Below, in pieces: positions 25,053 through 34,015 of a stretch of 64,000 nucleotides of DNA. How positions within the stretch are numbered: position 1 is the stretch's first letter; the number at the start of each line of letters is the position of its first letter. The position numbers and the translations under genes were made by a program. The notes below the pieces were generated by a model. The model did not search any database, was not told the origin of the DNA, and was given only the letters and a program-made list of their open reading frames with translations. The stretch is from Alkalihalobacterium alkalinitrilicum. GTDB taxonomy: Bacteria > Bacillota > Bacilli > Bacillales > Bacillaceae_F. The stretch spans positions 5,157,885-5,221,884 of the forward strand of contig NZ_KV917368.1 of NCBI RefSeq assembly GCF_002019605.1, given 5' to 3'.

Positions 25053-26879
25053 TTAGAAGAACAAATCCCATAGCCGCGCCAAAAATCCTTTTTCTTCTTC
25101 AACGGGCTCTGTTGATGTTTCTTGTTCTTCCTTATTAATACTCGCTGTTTTGATAACAAATTGTACAGAGTTGACATTCTCGATTTTAGAGGAGACAAAG
25201 GATACAGATTCGAAATCGGATTTATCAAAATCTGCAATCATTCGATCGATTTCTTCTTGAATTTGCGTAGGTAAATCGCTAGTTGATTCATACAATTTCT
25301 TTGTACCGTTTTGAAGCTCATCAACACCATCTTCTAATTCTCCCGTACCTCTAGACAACTCCACGATTCCAGAATGTAATTCATTGTATGAGTTTGCTAA
25401 TTGGCCCACACCATTTGTATAGTTTACTAACCCAGCGTGAAACTCGCCATAATTGGATGACAATGTTGCTAATCCTTCATACAGTTGAGCTATAGAATTT
25501 GTAATGTCTATGCCTTCTAGAGAGGACGAGAGCTCATTTGCTATGGAAGTCAGTGTGTTTCCCATTTCTTTTATAGGTTCACTCATTTCTTGTAACGTCG
25601 TATCCACTGCGGCAAAGCTTTTTTTTACGGCGGAATAAGTCCCCTTTGCAATATGTGCAGCCGAATATGTCTCGATCAATTGATCCAAAATATTATGATC
25701 TGCTCCGCTCATATACAAAATGTGTATTTCTTCTTCCGAAATGGCATATTCAGGTATGGCCTCCATTGCATGATCTAATGTACTGTAAGCAACAGAGTAG
25801 TTCTCTCTTAAGATTGTTAATCCATCTGCCATTTCATCAAGTCCAGTGGCCATTTGCATTAGTCCTTCTGGTAAATTATTGAGTTCACTTAGATCTATTT
25901 CACCAGAATCGTCACTGAGACTTGTGCTGATCGTAGCGAGGGCTTTCTCAATGGAGCGAGAAGCCTCAATAAGGTCAGTGGAGGCTCCATCGATTTCAGC
26001 CATTCCATTTTTGTATTGTTCAGAACCATTCCGAAGACTTATGACACCATCATTTAATTCGGAAACGCCGTTCTTTAATTTTCCGACACCGTCATTTAGC
26101 TCTGCGATTGCATCTGATAATGTCCTCATATCTTTCGTCATTTCATCGATATCAGGCTCATCGATGGACATAGATGATGGAACAGCTGCGATTTCAATGC
26201 CCTGTAGCTCGAAATCGATCACATCGGCTTCAATGCTAAGTTCTCCCTGTTGTTCAGGCATAACGGTAAACGTTACTTGCTTGTTTTTCCCAGCGTTTGC
26301 GACCATCCCACCCTTGATCTCAATATTGCTATAGATATCGGGATCAAGGGTGAGAGAAATTTGTAATAAATAATTTTCAAAAAATACCGGATTTACATTT
26401 TCATTGGCCGACGTGAAAATGCTGATTTGTACATGACCCTCTTTTCCAGCAAGTTCTTCTGGGTTAACTTTTTTACCTTCAAGTAAATAAGAAATCGTAA
26501 TATCCCATGGTAATTCACCATGGTCTTTCATGTTCCCTTGATAATAAAATTTACCTTTAGGAGCATCGATACGAACTATATCAACTATTTGTTCGATTTT
26601 TGATAAATCGGTTAAATTTTTTAAACTACTGTAATTTCCATAATCTATAATCGTTCCTGCATTAGTTACGTCTAAAATGTTAACGACATAAATTTCATTC
26701 AGTTGTCCATTTGAATTTAAATTTGCGTACACCACTTCATCCTTAGATGCTAACTCTCCATCTAAGTAAGTTTCTATTTTTTCGGTTGAATTGCCAAGTG
26801 CAGTATCAACAAGAAATGAAGGCATGATCAGTATTATAGTCAAAACAACAAGCAGTAATCGTTTATTTTGCATCATCAT
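25053..26879 (-). CDS. Secreted/membrane-anchored coiled-coil partner of MMPL exporter (YhgE/Pip-like)
   Basis: 608 residues. N-terminal signal/anchor at residues about 6-30. A beta-rich part up to about 235 is followed by a long coiled region (about 245-570) with repeats of the form ELNDGVGKLKNGVSELNDGV, as in YhgE/Pip-type proteins. The C-terminus is amphipathic, EKGFLARLWDLFF. It overlaps the upstream MMPL gene by four bases (ATGA). MMPL transporters in Firmicutes are often paired with such heptad-repeat proteins, which may form a periplasm-like adaptor or guide substrate across the wall. The substrate is unknown. Confidence 0.7.
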   Translation of the reverse strand: MMMQNKRLLLVVLTIILIMPSFLVDTALGNSTEKIETYLDGELASKDEVVYANLNSNGQLNEIYVVNILDVTNAGTIIDYGNYSSLKNLTDLSKIEQIVDIVRIDAPKGKFYYQGNMKDHGELPWDITISYLLEGKKVNPEELAGKEGHVQISIFTSANENVNPVFFENYLLQISLTLDPDIYSNIEIKGGMVANAGKNKQVTFTVMPEQQGELSIEADVIDFELQGIEIAAVPSSMSIDEPDIDEMTKDMRTLSDAIAELNDGVGKLKNGVSELNDGVISLRNGSEQYKNGMAEIDGASTDLIEASRSIEKALATISTSLSDDSGEIDLSELNNLPEGLMQMATGLDEMADGLTILRENYSVAYSTLDHAMEAIPEYAISEEEIHILYMSGADHNILDQLIETYSAAHIAKGTYSAVKKSFAAVDTTLQEMSEPIKEMGNTLTSIANELSSSLEGIDITNSIAQLYEGLATLSSNYGEFHAGLVNYTNGVGQLANSYNELHSGIVELSRGTGELEDGVDELQNGTKKLYESTSDLPTQIQEEIDRMIADFDKSDFESVSFVSSKIENVNSVQFVIKTASINKEEQETSTEPVEEEKGFLARLWDLFF

Positions 26880-28936
26880 TTCTCCTTATAAAAGTTTGCT
26901 TTAAACGTTGATTTTCCAATAACGTTATCAAATACTAAAAGCATCGCAGGTAGGAAACAGACGACCATTACAAAGGCGAGTAAGGCACCTCTTCCTAGTA
27001 GTAATCCAATCGAAGAAACAATCGGGTTGGAAGAAGTAAACCATAATATAAAGCCTACACTTGATAGTATCGCAGCAGATATAGAAATAGAGAATGTTTT
27101 TTCATCTAATGTTTTCTTAGCTGCTTTCAAAGCAGGCATTTCCTTACGATTCTCCTTATAAGTTTCCGTAAATAAAATGGCATAATCGACTGTTGCTGCA
27201 AGCTGCACAGTACTAATAATAAGATATCCTGTAAAAACTAAAGAAGTATCTGTGAAATAAGGCACCGATAGATTGATCCATACAGCAGATTGTATTGTAA
27301 TAAGCAGAACTAAAGGGATCGAAATCGATCTAAAGGTGACCAATAGAACGATGGCGATTGTAACGACAGTCATTACATTAACAATGATGTTATCTCTATT
27401 TACCGTGTTTTTAATATCATACAATGTGACACTTTCGCCGAGACTTACAGCTTCATCATCATAATAATAAACTGCGGTCTCTTGAACCGCTTCTACGATA
27501 GAAAAGGGGACATCTCCTTCTTTACCCATCTTAGTATTAATAATAATTCTGCTGTAATTTTTAGAAAAGAATTCATCTGTTATCGTTGCATCTAAATATT
27601 CAGGCGGAATGACGGTACCTATTGCATTTACATAAGAGATGACACTTGTAACGTGGTTTAGCTTCTCTAACTCTTGTATAAGCGCTGACTCTTTTGCTAA
27701 ATTGCCCTTAGGTACTAATAATACAATTGGCGTCGACTCCCCAAAGGCCTCTTCAATCACTATTAGATCACTACCAGCACGGCTAGTCTCTGGTTGCTCA
27801 CCAAGACCGTATGTGAATGTGGTGTTACTTTGTGCTAAAAAGCTTGGAATCAGAAGGGCAAAAACAATGATTAAACTAGGGACTCGAATTTTAACAACAC
27901 GACGCCCTAATCCATTAAAGCTTGGAACAAAGCTTTTATGCTGTGTTTTATCCATCCACTTATAGAAACATAGCGTTAAAGCTGGTAAAAATACCACCAC
28001 ACTAATAAAACTAAAGAAAATCCCTTTTACTAAGTTGAACCCAAGATCTGATCCTATTTCAAAATTCATGAGCGTAAGGGCAGTAAAGCCAAAAAACGTT
28101 GTGGCTGCACTTGCTGTAATCGCTGGAAACGACTTTTTCATTGCCAGCTGCATTGCTTCTTCTGGGTTACTAGTTTTCTTCCGATAGTCTGAAAAACTGT
28201 GAAGAAGAAAAATTGCATAATCTAGCGAGACCGCCAACTGTAAAATTGGGGCTACAGATTGGGTTACGAAAGAAACTTCCCCGATGAAAATATTTGTTCC
28301 TAAGTTGATCAATACTGAAACACCGATCGCAGTTAGGAAAAATACTGGTTCTATCCAAGAAGTAGTGGATAATACAAGGATCAGTATAATAATAGGAACT
28401 AACAATGCTGCTGCATGGAGGGATTCTGTACCCGCCATTTTTTGTGAAGTAGCTGTATCTATCGCTTCTCCAGCGATTGCACCATCTTCTCCAATTAGTT
28501 CATAAATGGTATCAGTTATTACAACTTCATCACCATTTCGAACATCTAATGAAAACAACGCCTTGTTATCTTTGTAATACGCTTCAACCGTCTTTTGATC
28601 TGCCATTTCTAACGGTGTCTTCAAATCAATTGCATCATCTAGCCATATGACTTCTGAGACACCATCAATTGCAGCAAGCTTTTCTTTGTATCTAAGTGCT
28701 TCCTGTACCGTTACATTGTTGATCATAACTCTTGTGTTAGGAACAGCGCCTGCAAATTCTTCATTCATGATTTCAAGTGCTCTTGTAGATTGAGCATCAT
28801 CTGGCAAGTAATCTACCATATTATAATTGACAGACACAAAAAATTGCGCCAGCGATGAGATTACCGCAATGAGTATAAAAGCGAATACTACTAATTTTTT
28901 ATGTTTTATAATACGTGCAGTTAAGTCAATAATCAT
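26876..28936 (-). CDS. MMPL/RND-family exporter
   Basis: 686 residues, the usual length of Gram-positive MMPL proteins. Two repeats of six membrane segments: one begins KHKKLVVFAFILIAVISSLA and contains QLAVSLDYAIFLLHSF, the other contains QLAATVDYAILFTETY. The Asp-Tyr in each VDYAI/LDYAI helix is the proton-relay position. Extracytoplasmic loops contain the RND porter-like domain (FVSVNYNMVDYLPDD). It exports lipids, peptides or drugs by proton motive force. First gene of the operon; a TetR gene is divergent, as in many drug- or lipid-responsive exporters. Confidence 0.85.
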   Translation of the reverse strand: MIIDLTARIIKHKKLVVFAFILIAVISSLAQFFVSVNYNMVDYLPDDAQSTRALEIMNEEFAGAVPNTRVMINNVTVQEALRYKEKLAAIDGVSEVIWLDDAIDLKTPLEMADQKTVEAYYKDNKALFSLDVRNGDEVVITDTIYELIGEDGAIAGEAIDTATSQKMAGTESLHAAALLVPIIILILVLSTTSWIEPVFFLTAIGVSVLINLGTNIFIGEVSFVTQSVAPILQLAVSLDYAIFLLHSFSDYRKKTSNPEEAMQLAMKKSFPAITASAATTFFGFTALTLMNFEIGSDLGFNLVKGIFFSFISVVVFLPALTLCFYKWMDKTQHKSFVPSFNGLGRRVVKIRVPSLIIVFALLIPSFLAQSNTTFTYGLGEQPETSRAGSDLIVIEEAFGESTPIVLLVPKGNLAKESALIQELEKLNHVTSVISYVNAIGTVIPPEYLDATITDEFFSKNYSRIIINTKMGKEGDVPFSIVEAVQETAVYYYDDEAVSLGESVTLYDIKNTVNRDNIIVNVMTVVTIAIVLLVTFRSISIPLVLLITIQSAVWINLSVPYFTDTSLVFTGYLIISTVQLAATVDYAILFTETYKENRKEMPALKAAKKTLDEKTFSISISAAILSSVGFILWFTSSNPIVSSIGLLLGRGALLAFVMVVCFLPAMLLVFDNVIGKSTFKANFYKEK

Positions 28937-28990
28937 TCATCCTCTCTTGCGCTAGCATCATTTTCACTTTACCATTATAATGACACCGTG

Positions 28991-29055
28991 TTGTTTATTC
29001 AACAAACAGTTAAGCTACATACGTTGAGTTCGCAACATAACAGTAATTTATGTTG
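28991..29055. promoter_or_regulatory. Candidate TetR operators between exporter and regulator genes
   Basis: CAACATAA (29033-29040) and TTATGTTG (29048-29055) form a perfect inverted repeat with a 7-bp spacer, the usual geometry of TetR sites. A smaller dyad TTGTT-TATTC-AACAA lies at 28991-29005. Both are between the divergent genes. Confidence 0.5.
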
Positions 29056-29180
29056 GATTACAATTAGAAAAAGAAAATTTATCGCTAAAAAGGGCCTAAC
29101 TCGATGTTTTCTTTGATACATTTTATCCCTCTAAAAAGTATTAAACTCAACCTATAATAAAGAAAAAAGGATGGTTCATA

Positions 29181-29744
29181 TTGACTTCTAAATTGGATAG
29201 ACGTAAGAAATATACTCGGATGATTTTGAAAGATAGTCTAATGAAAATCTTAAAAGAAAAGCCCATTTCTACTATTACTGTAAAAGAAATATGTGAACTA
29301 GCTGACATCAATCGTTCAACTTTCTATTCTCATTTTTCGGACCAGTTTGACCTACTTTATAAGATAGAAGAAGAACTCATAGAGGATATGAACGAAACAC
29401 TGAGTCAATACAATTACACGAAGGAAGAAGAAGCAATACAGATGACAGAAAAAATGTTAGATTATGTAGCGGCAAACAGTGATAAATGTCAAACACTCTT
29501 TAGTGAACACGGTGATGCTACCTTTCAAAAAAGAGTGATGATGATCGCTCATCAATTTACTGTAAAAAACTGGATGACTGTCAACAATGTTGATAAGGAA
29601 ATTTCTGAATATATAAGTATGTTTGTCGTGAGTGGGAGTATTCACGTTATAATAAATTGGTTGGATAATGGAATGGATAAATCGCCAAAGGAAATGGCTG
29701 ATATTATGATTAAACTTACGAATAAAGGACTCGCTTCATTTTAA
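29181..29744 (+). CDS. TetR/AcrR-family regulator
   Basis: 187 residues from TTG behind AAGGATGG. N-terminal helix-turn-helix: STITVKEICELADINRSTFY-SHF at about residues 34-57, classic TetR_N. The C-terminal ligand domain resembles the TetR_C class found in DhaS/YxaF-like regulators. It probably represses the divergent MMPL operon and itself through the dyad at 29033-29055. Terminator at 29797. Confidence 0.85.
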   Translation: MTSKLDRRKKYTRMILKDSLMKILKEKPISTITVKEICELADINRSTFYSHFSDQFDLLYKIEEELIEDMNETLSQYNYTKEEEAIQMTEKMLDYVAANSDKCQTLFSEHGDATFQKRVMMIAHQFTVKNWMTVNNVDKEISEYISMFVVSGSIHVIINWLDNGMDKSPKEMADIMIKLTNKGLASF

Positions 29745-29796
29745 AATGCAGAAGAATAAATATTGATCAATGATTTTACTTATTAAATATGTAATA

Positions 29797-29833
29797 AGAG
29801 CGAATTGTTGTTTAGACAATACGTTCTTTTTTT
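29797..29833 (+). terminator. Terminator of the TetR gene
   Basis: AGAGCGAATTGT pairs imperfectly with ACAATACGTTCT, followed by seven Ts. Confidence 0.7.
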
Positions 29834-29908
29834 ACGTGAAAAATACAAAAGTACATTTTATTGCGTTAGGCATATGATAATTTTATAAAATTGAAGGGAA
29901 TGAGTAAA

Positions 29909-30826
29909 ATGTATTATGCTCCTAGAGGGTATTCCTATCCTTATTACGCTAATTCTAATCAACCGATGTATTACTCAGAATATATGCCAAGACATTATGA
30001 AGAAAATGAAAAATCAGTGGCTACAGCTATACTTGAAGGAATAAAAAAAGAAGCTTCAGCCGTTGATTTGTACAGCCGATTAGTAACTATAGCGCCAAAT
30101 CAAACCCATAAAAATGACATTCAAAACACTTTAGAAGGAAAAAAAGCTCATTTAACACAATTCACTCAACTTTTTATTGCTATTACTGGAAATCAACCAG
30201 TGTACCAAATCAATAAAGTATCATTCCAAAATTATAAAGAGGGCTTACAAAAGGCTTATGAATTAGAAGTCGAGGGTTATAATCAATATCAAAGAAGTTC
30301 TTTGCTTACTCAAAACCCACAAATTCAAAATGTATTTTTGTGGGCGTTAAATGGCGAAAAAGATAATGCTCTTAGACTTCAGTCTATGCATGATGAATTG
30401 TTACAGCGGGTGACGGATTATGGACCAAACTCATTTGTTGTAGATATTGAGGAAGCGACGAAGCAAAACAACACTTTTCGTACGGCTTTATGGACAGGAA
30501 ACCACCTACAATTGACGTTGATGAGTATCAATGTTGGAGAAGATATCGGATTAGAAATTCACCCTGACCTTGATCAATTCTTACGTATAGAAGAAGGCCA
30601 AGGGATTATTAAAATGGGAGATAACAAAGATAATCTAACCTTTGAAGAAGAAGTATTTGATGACTTTGCAATCATAATACCTGCTGGAAAATGGCACAAT
30701 TTAATCAATACGGGGAATAAACCTATAAAACTATACTCAATCTATGCGCCGCCCCAACATCCATATGGAACGGTTCATCAAACAAAAGCCATTGCCATGG
30801 CTGCTGAAGAGGAACATCATCATTAA
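29909..30826 (+). CDS. Ferritin-like plus cupin fusion protein
   Basis: About 305 residues from ATG 29909, with AAGGGA at 9 bp; earlier in-frame TTG/ATG codons overlap the ribosome site. A Tyr/Pro-rich N-tail (MYYAPRGYSYPYY) leads into a ferritin-like helical domain, about 40-165, with ILEGIKKEASAVDLYSRLV and YELEVEGYNQYQ, the Glu-containing helices of DUF2383/rubrerythrin-like proteins. A cupin domain follows at about 185-290 (DIGLEIHPDLDQFLRIEEGQ, IPAGKWHNLINTGNKPIKLY) with the His ligands of motifs 1 and 2. The HHH end may bind metal. Spore-coat or metal-storage role is guessed; the cupin alone resembles mannose-6-P isomerase-like cupins. Confidence 0.75.
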   Translation: MYYAPRGYSYPYYANSNQPMYYSEYMPRHYEENEKSVATAILEGIKKEASAVDLYSRLVTIAPNQTHKNDIQNTLEGKKAHLTQFTQLFIAITGNQPVYQINKVSFQNYKEGLQKAYELEVEGYNQYQRSSLLTQNPQIQNVFLWALNGEKDNALRLQSMHDELLQRVTDYGPNSFVVDIEEATKQNNTFRTALWTGNHLQLTLMSINVGEDIGLEIHPDLDQFLRIEEGQGIIKMGDNKDNLTFEEEVFDDFAIIIPAGKWHNLINTGNKPIKLYSIYAPPQHPYGTVHQTKAIAMAAEEEHHH

Positions 30827-30877
30827 GAAATCGAAAGTAAAGTAGAGGAGGAAAAGCCTACTCTATTGACATCCTAA

Positions 30878-30973
30878 AGCGAACTCGTTCCAGCAAGCTG
30901 GAACATCGGGGAAGCAGATGGACTCCACCTGATTAGAACTTACCACGTACGCTAAGAAGTGGGGGTCTTTACC
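30878..30973 (+). repeat. Interspersed structured repeat, family B copy 1
   Basis: About 95 bp beginning GCGAACTCGTTCCAGCAAGC. GTTCCAGC-AA-GCTGGAAC is a perfect 8-bp hairpin. CAGATGG-ACT-CCACCTG forms a second, and CCAC/GTGGGGG a long-range third. The other copy is at 52357-52466. The ending AAGTGGGGGTCTT resembles right ends of IS200/IS605-type elements as I remember them, so it may be a non-autonomous derivative or omega-RNA relic. Confidence 0.7.
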
Positions 30974-31040
30974 TTAAGAACTTAACCAGGATAAAGAAGT
31001 ACATTTAATAAGTAGAATGAGAAAGGATAAATGAATGAAG

Positions 31041-31080
31041 CCACGGACGGAAAAGAAGACTTATCCGTCCGTAGTTTTAT
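31041..31080 (+). terminator. Terminator after the ferritin/cupin gene
   Basis: ACGGACGGA / TCCGTCCGT 9-bp perfect stem followed by AGTTTTAT. It also sits at the end of the convergent LacI gene. Confidence 0.8.
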
Positions 31081-31102
31081 AGATATTAGATAAATATGCT
31101 TT

Positions 31103-32101
31103 TTAACAGCCACAAGATTTGCGTATAATTAATGAAGGCGGTAATTCAATATGTTTCATATATTCATGGTTATTTATTCGGCCTAATAGTACATCGAAGG
31201 AAGTTCTTCCAATAGTCGTTGGAGGTAAGACAATATTTGTAATCGGGGGATCGATAATTTCGGATGAAGCAAAGTCACCAAACCCAATGATTGCAATATC
31301 TTTTGGTATACTTAATGCAAGTTCTTTTATTTTTTGAATAGCTCCAATCGTCATCAGGTCGTTTTGAATAAACAGAGCAGTAATATCTTTTTCTCTTCCT
31401 AATAGCGAATGAACTGCGTTAGCCCCACCGTTAACAGTCCCATAACCAATTTCCAAATAACTAGTATTGAAAGGTACATTCAGTTTTTTTAAAGCATCTT
31501 GATAACCATGAATTCTATCATTTGTCGTGGATACATTTGGCACAGTATAAATAAAGCCAATTTTCTTATGACCATGTTTTAATAGGTGCATAGTTGCATC
31601 ATAACCAGTTTGATAGTTGTCACCAGTTACGCGAGGGGTGTTCGACATTTTTGGATCATAACGATTAATGAGTACAATCGGAAAGTTGTTATCAATGAAT
31701 TGATTTAAATAGTCTATACTTTTCGCAGTGGGTGATAAAATAATGCCATCTACCATTTTCGAATGAAGTAGATTAATGGTTTTTTCCTCTCGATCCCTGT
31801 CTTCATTCGTATTAATTAAGAGTATACTATAACCCATCTCCCGAGCTCGTTCCTCTATTCCATAAACCATTTCTGTAACGAAGGTATCAGGAAAACTAGA
31901 TACTACGACTCCAGCTGTCTTTGTTGTTTGTTGTCTAAGATTTTTAGCTGTTATATTGGGAATATAGTTATACTTCTTAATAATTTCCATAATTTTATTA
32001 TGTTTTTCTTCCGTTATGTTTTTTGTCCCGTTTATAACATGAGAAACAGTCGCTATAGAAACGCGGGCTTCTTTTGCAATGTCCTTCATTGTGATCTTCA
32101 A
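31103..32101 (-). CDS. LacI-family transcriptional regulator
   Basis: About 332 residues. Start taken at TTG 32101 (then KITMKDIAKEARVS) because AGGGGATG lies 8 bp before it. The helix-turn-helix is TMKDIAKEARVSIATVSHVI at residues 4-23 and the hinge is NYIPNITAKNLRQQ. It is followed by a periplasmic-binding-protein-like effector domain and a cysteine-containing end, IIRKSCGC. It is divergent from the TRAP system 1 operon and probably represses it; the sites GTAAAACGATTAAC (32311-32324) and AGTAAACGCTTTAG (32379-32392) in between have the central CG typical of LacI operators. The inducer is presumably the imported compound or a derivative. Confidence 0.88.
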   Translation of the reverse strand: MKITMKDIAKEARVSIATVSHVINGTKNITEEKHNKIMEIIKKYNYIPNITAKNLRQQTTKTAGVVVSSFPDTFVTEMVYGIEERAREMGYSILLINTNEDRDREEKTINLLHSKMVDGIILSPTAKSIDYLNQFIDNNFPIVLINRYDPKMSNTPRVTGDNYQTGYDATMHLLKHGHKKIGFIYTVPNVSTTNDRIHGYQDALKKLNVPFNTSYLEIGYGTVNGGANAVHSLLGREKDITALFIQNDLMTIGAIQKIKELALSIPKDIAIIGFGDFASSEIIDPPITNIVLPPTTIGRTSFDVLLGRINNHEYMKHIELPPSLIIRKSCGC

Positions 32102-32310
32102 ACATATCATCCCCTGGTTAAACCTTTTACTAAAACAACCATCCAATGACATTTTAACTTACTTGTTTTTTTCTTGCAAGGGTTTTCAAAACACATAGTG
32201 AATACATAAAAATTGAAAAAAAAAGATAAAAAATTTATTTTGAAAATTTAGATTATCAAAAAATTCATTGACTATAAATCGCTTACATATTATGATTTCT
32301 TAAATAATCG

Positions 32311-32392
32311 GTAAAACGATTAACTAAATAAATAACTTATTTTTTCTTTTAAAGGAATTATAAGTATAAACTCAAATAAGTAAACGCTTTAG
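32311..32392 (+). promoter_or_regulatory. Candidate LacI/CcpA operators upstream of TRAP system 1
   Basis: GTAAAACGATTAAC at 32311 and AGTAAACGCTTTAG at 32379 share GTAAA-CG-TTA/T. Either could be the site of the divergent LacI regulator; the second is also a poor cre (11 of 14). A GntR-type ACTTAGTA site was not found here. Confidence 0.4.
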
Positions 32393-32451
32393 TTTGTGAA
32401 AGAGATGTTGAATTTTACTTTTTGGAAGTTGGCTATCAGGAGGAGAAGTAC

Positions 32452-33450
32452 ATGAAAATAATGCGTAATTTTATAACAATTGTCATTGCAGGACTCGCAC
32501 TAAGTATTCTAATAGTTTTTATCACTACTAGTGATGTCACTGGGTCAGATGACGTAACGCTAATAAGGTTTGGACATGGGGCTGCCGAAGCTAATGAAAG
32601 ACATTTAGCAGTTATCAAATTTAAAGAGCTTGTAGAAGAAAGATCACAAGGTACATTAAAAGTTGAGGTTTACCCGAATGAACAACTTGGATCTGAAGCA
32701 GAAATGATAGAAAGTGTTACCTTCAATGACCTGCAAATGGTTGCTTCGAGTGCGTTTAGTCAATACGATCAAAGAATCAGTGTACTGGAATTACCATATT
32801 TGTTTGAATCTTATGAAGAAGCTTGGAACGTTCTAGACGGTGAGATTGGACAAGCCGTAGCAGAACCTTTCTTAGATTATAACTTAAGAATTATTGCGTA
32901 TTTTGAGAATGGGTTTCGCCATGTTACTGCAAATGTTCAAGTCGAAAAGCCTGGTGATTTAAGGGGATTAAAAATTAGAACTCCAGAATTTCCGTTATCT
33001 GTAAGTACCTTTAGGGCATTTGGTGCGAATCCGACTCCGATGGCATTCGGTGAACTGTATATGGCTTTACAACAGGGGACAGTGGATGCACAAGAAAATC
33101 CAGTAGCTAATATTTATGCAAGTAGATTTAATGAAGTCCAAGATTATTTGAACTTGACTTCTCATCAATATTTCTCTTTACCTGTAGCGATTAGTGAAGA
33201 ATTTTGGCAATCACTTACAGCTGAAGAAAAGAAAATTATCGAAAATAGTGCTAAAGAAGCTGCTCAATTCCACAGAGATTTATTAAGAGAAAATGAAGAG
33301 AATATGATTAGCGAATTAAAAGCTTCTGGTATGAAAATTGTTGAAGTGGATATGGAAGCATTTAGAGAAAAAGCAATTACTGTATATGATTCATACAAAA
33401 ATAGATTTGGTGAAGAGATTATTAATCATATCTTGAAAGCGGTTGAATAA
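32452..33450 (+). CDS. TRAP transporter substrate-binding protein (DctP), system 1
   Basis: 332 residues from ATG 32452 behind AGGAGGAGAAGTAC. A hydrophobic N-terminus without lipobox Cys acts as a signal anchor. The mature domain has IRFGHGAAEANERHLAVIKF, PYLFESYEEAW, and GLKIRTPEFPLSVSTFRAFG, where Arg of KIRTP is the carboxylate-clamping Arg of DctP proteins, then MALQQGTVDAQENPVANIYA. It therefore binds an organic acid or sugar acid/polyol outside the membrane for the DctQM permease. About 60 percent similar by eye to the system 2 protein at 42005. Confidence 0.88.
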   Translation: MKIMRNFITIVIAGLALSILIVFITTSDVTGSDDVTLIRFGHGAAEANERHLAVIKFKELVEERSQGTLKVEVYPNEQLGSEAEMIESVTFNDLQMVASSAFSQYDQRISVLELPYLFESYEEAWNVLDGEIGQAVAEPFLDYNLRIIAYFENGFRHVTANVQVEKPGDLRGLKIRTPEFPLSVSTFRAFGANPTPMAFGELYMALQQGTVDAQENPVANIYASRFNEVQDYLNLTSHQYFSLPVAISEEFWQSLTAEEKKIIENSAKEAAQFHRDLLRENEENMISELKASGMKIVEVDMEAFREKAITVYDSYKNRFGEEIINHILKAVE

Positions 33451-33499
33451 GACGCGTAAGTTAATAGAAGATCATTAAAGCTCTTAAAGGGGGAGGAAA

Positions 33500-34003
33500 A
33501 TGAAGTTGATCAAATGGTTAGATGAATACGTCGAAGAATATATATTAGTTGTGCTTAGTATTTTAACGGTTATCATTGTTTTTACTCAAGTATTTATGCG
33601 TTATGTACTGGGTGCTTCTCTCACATGGTCTGAAGAAATTGCAAGATACTTATTTATATGGATGATTTATGTAGGAGTGAGTTACGGAGTTAAGAAAGGA
33701 AAGCACCTTGGTGTGGATGCCTTTCCGATGATGTTTGAGAAAAAAGGGAAACTTATTATTGATATGATTGTAAGTGTTGCGTTCTTTATATTTGCTGTTG
33801 TTATTGCTATCTATGGGATGGATATCGTATTAAAAGTGACAAGAGAATCGGCAGCATTAGAAATACCGATGGGGTGGGTATACGCTGCACCAGTAGTTGG
33901 AATGACGTTAACGGCATTCCGATTAATTCAAAAATTCGTCTGGCAGGTTAAAGAGTTGAAAAATGTAAATCAACAAAAACCTGAAGAACAGACAAGGATA
34001 TAG
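33500..34003 (+). CDS. TRAP transporter small permease (DctQ), system 1
   Basis: 167 residues behind GGGGGAGGAAA. Four membrane segments, with the conserved QVFMRYVLGASLTWSEEIAR (RYV-x-x-x-x-x-WSEE) signature near residues 31-50 and YGVKKGKHLGVD after helix 2. It forms the permease with DctM; Na+-driven uptake is typical for TRAP systems. Short spacing to dctM (12 bp). Confidence 0.9.
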   Translation: MKLIKWLDEYVEEYILVVLSILTVIIVFTQVFMRYVLGASLTWSEEIARYLFIWMIYVGVSYGVKKGKHLGVDAFPMMFEKKGKLIIDMIVSVAFFIFAVVIAIYGMDIVLKVTRESAALEIPMGWVYAAPVVGMTLTAFRLIQKFVWQVKELKNVNQQKPEEQTRI

Positions 34004-34015
34004 GAGAAAAATGGT

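Noticed and set aside
25846-26334. Plus-strand 162-codon frame inside the coiled-coil gene
   Set aside because: Antisense shadow: low-complexity Ser/Ile product caused by repeats of the real minus-strand gene.
31119-31337. Plus-strand 72-codon frame
   Set aside because: Antisense to the C-terminal end of the LacI regulator.
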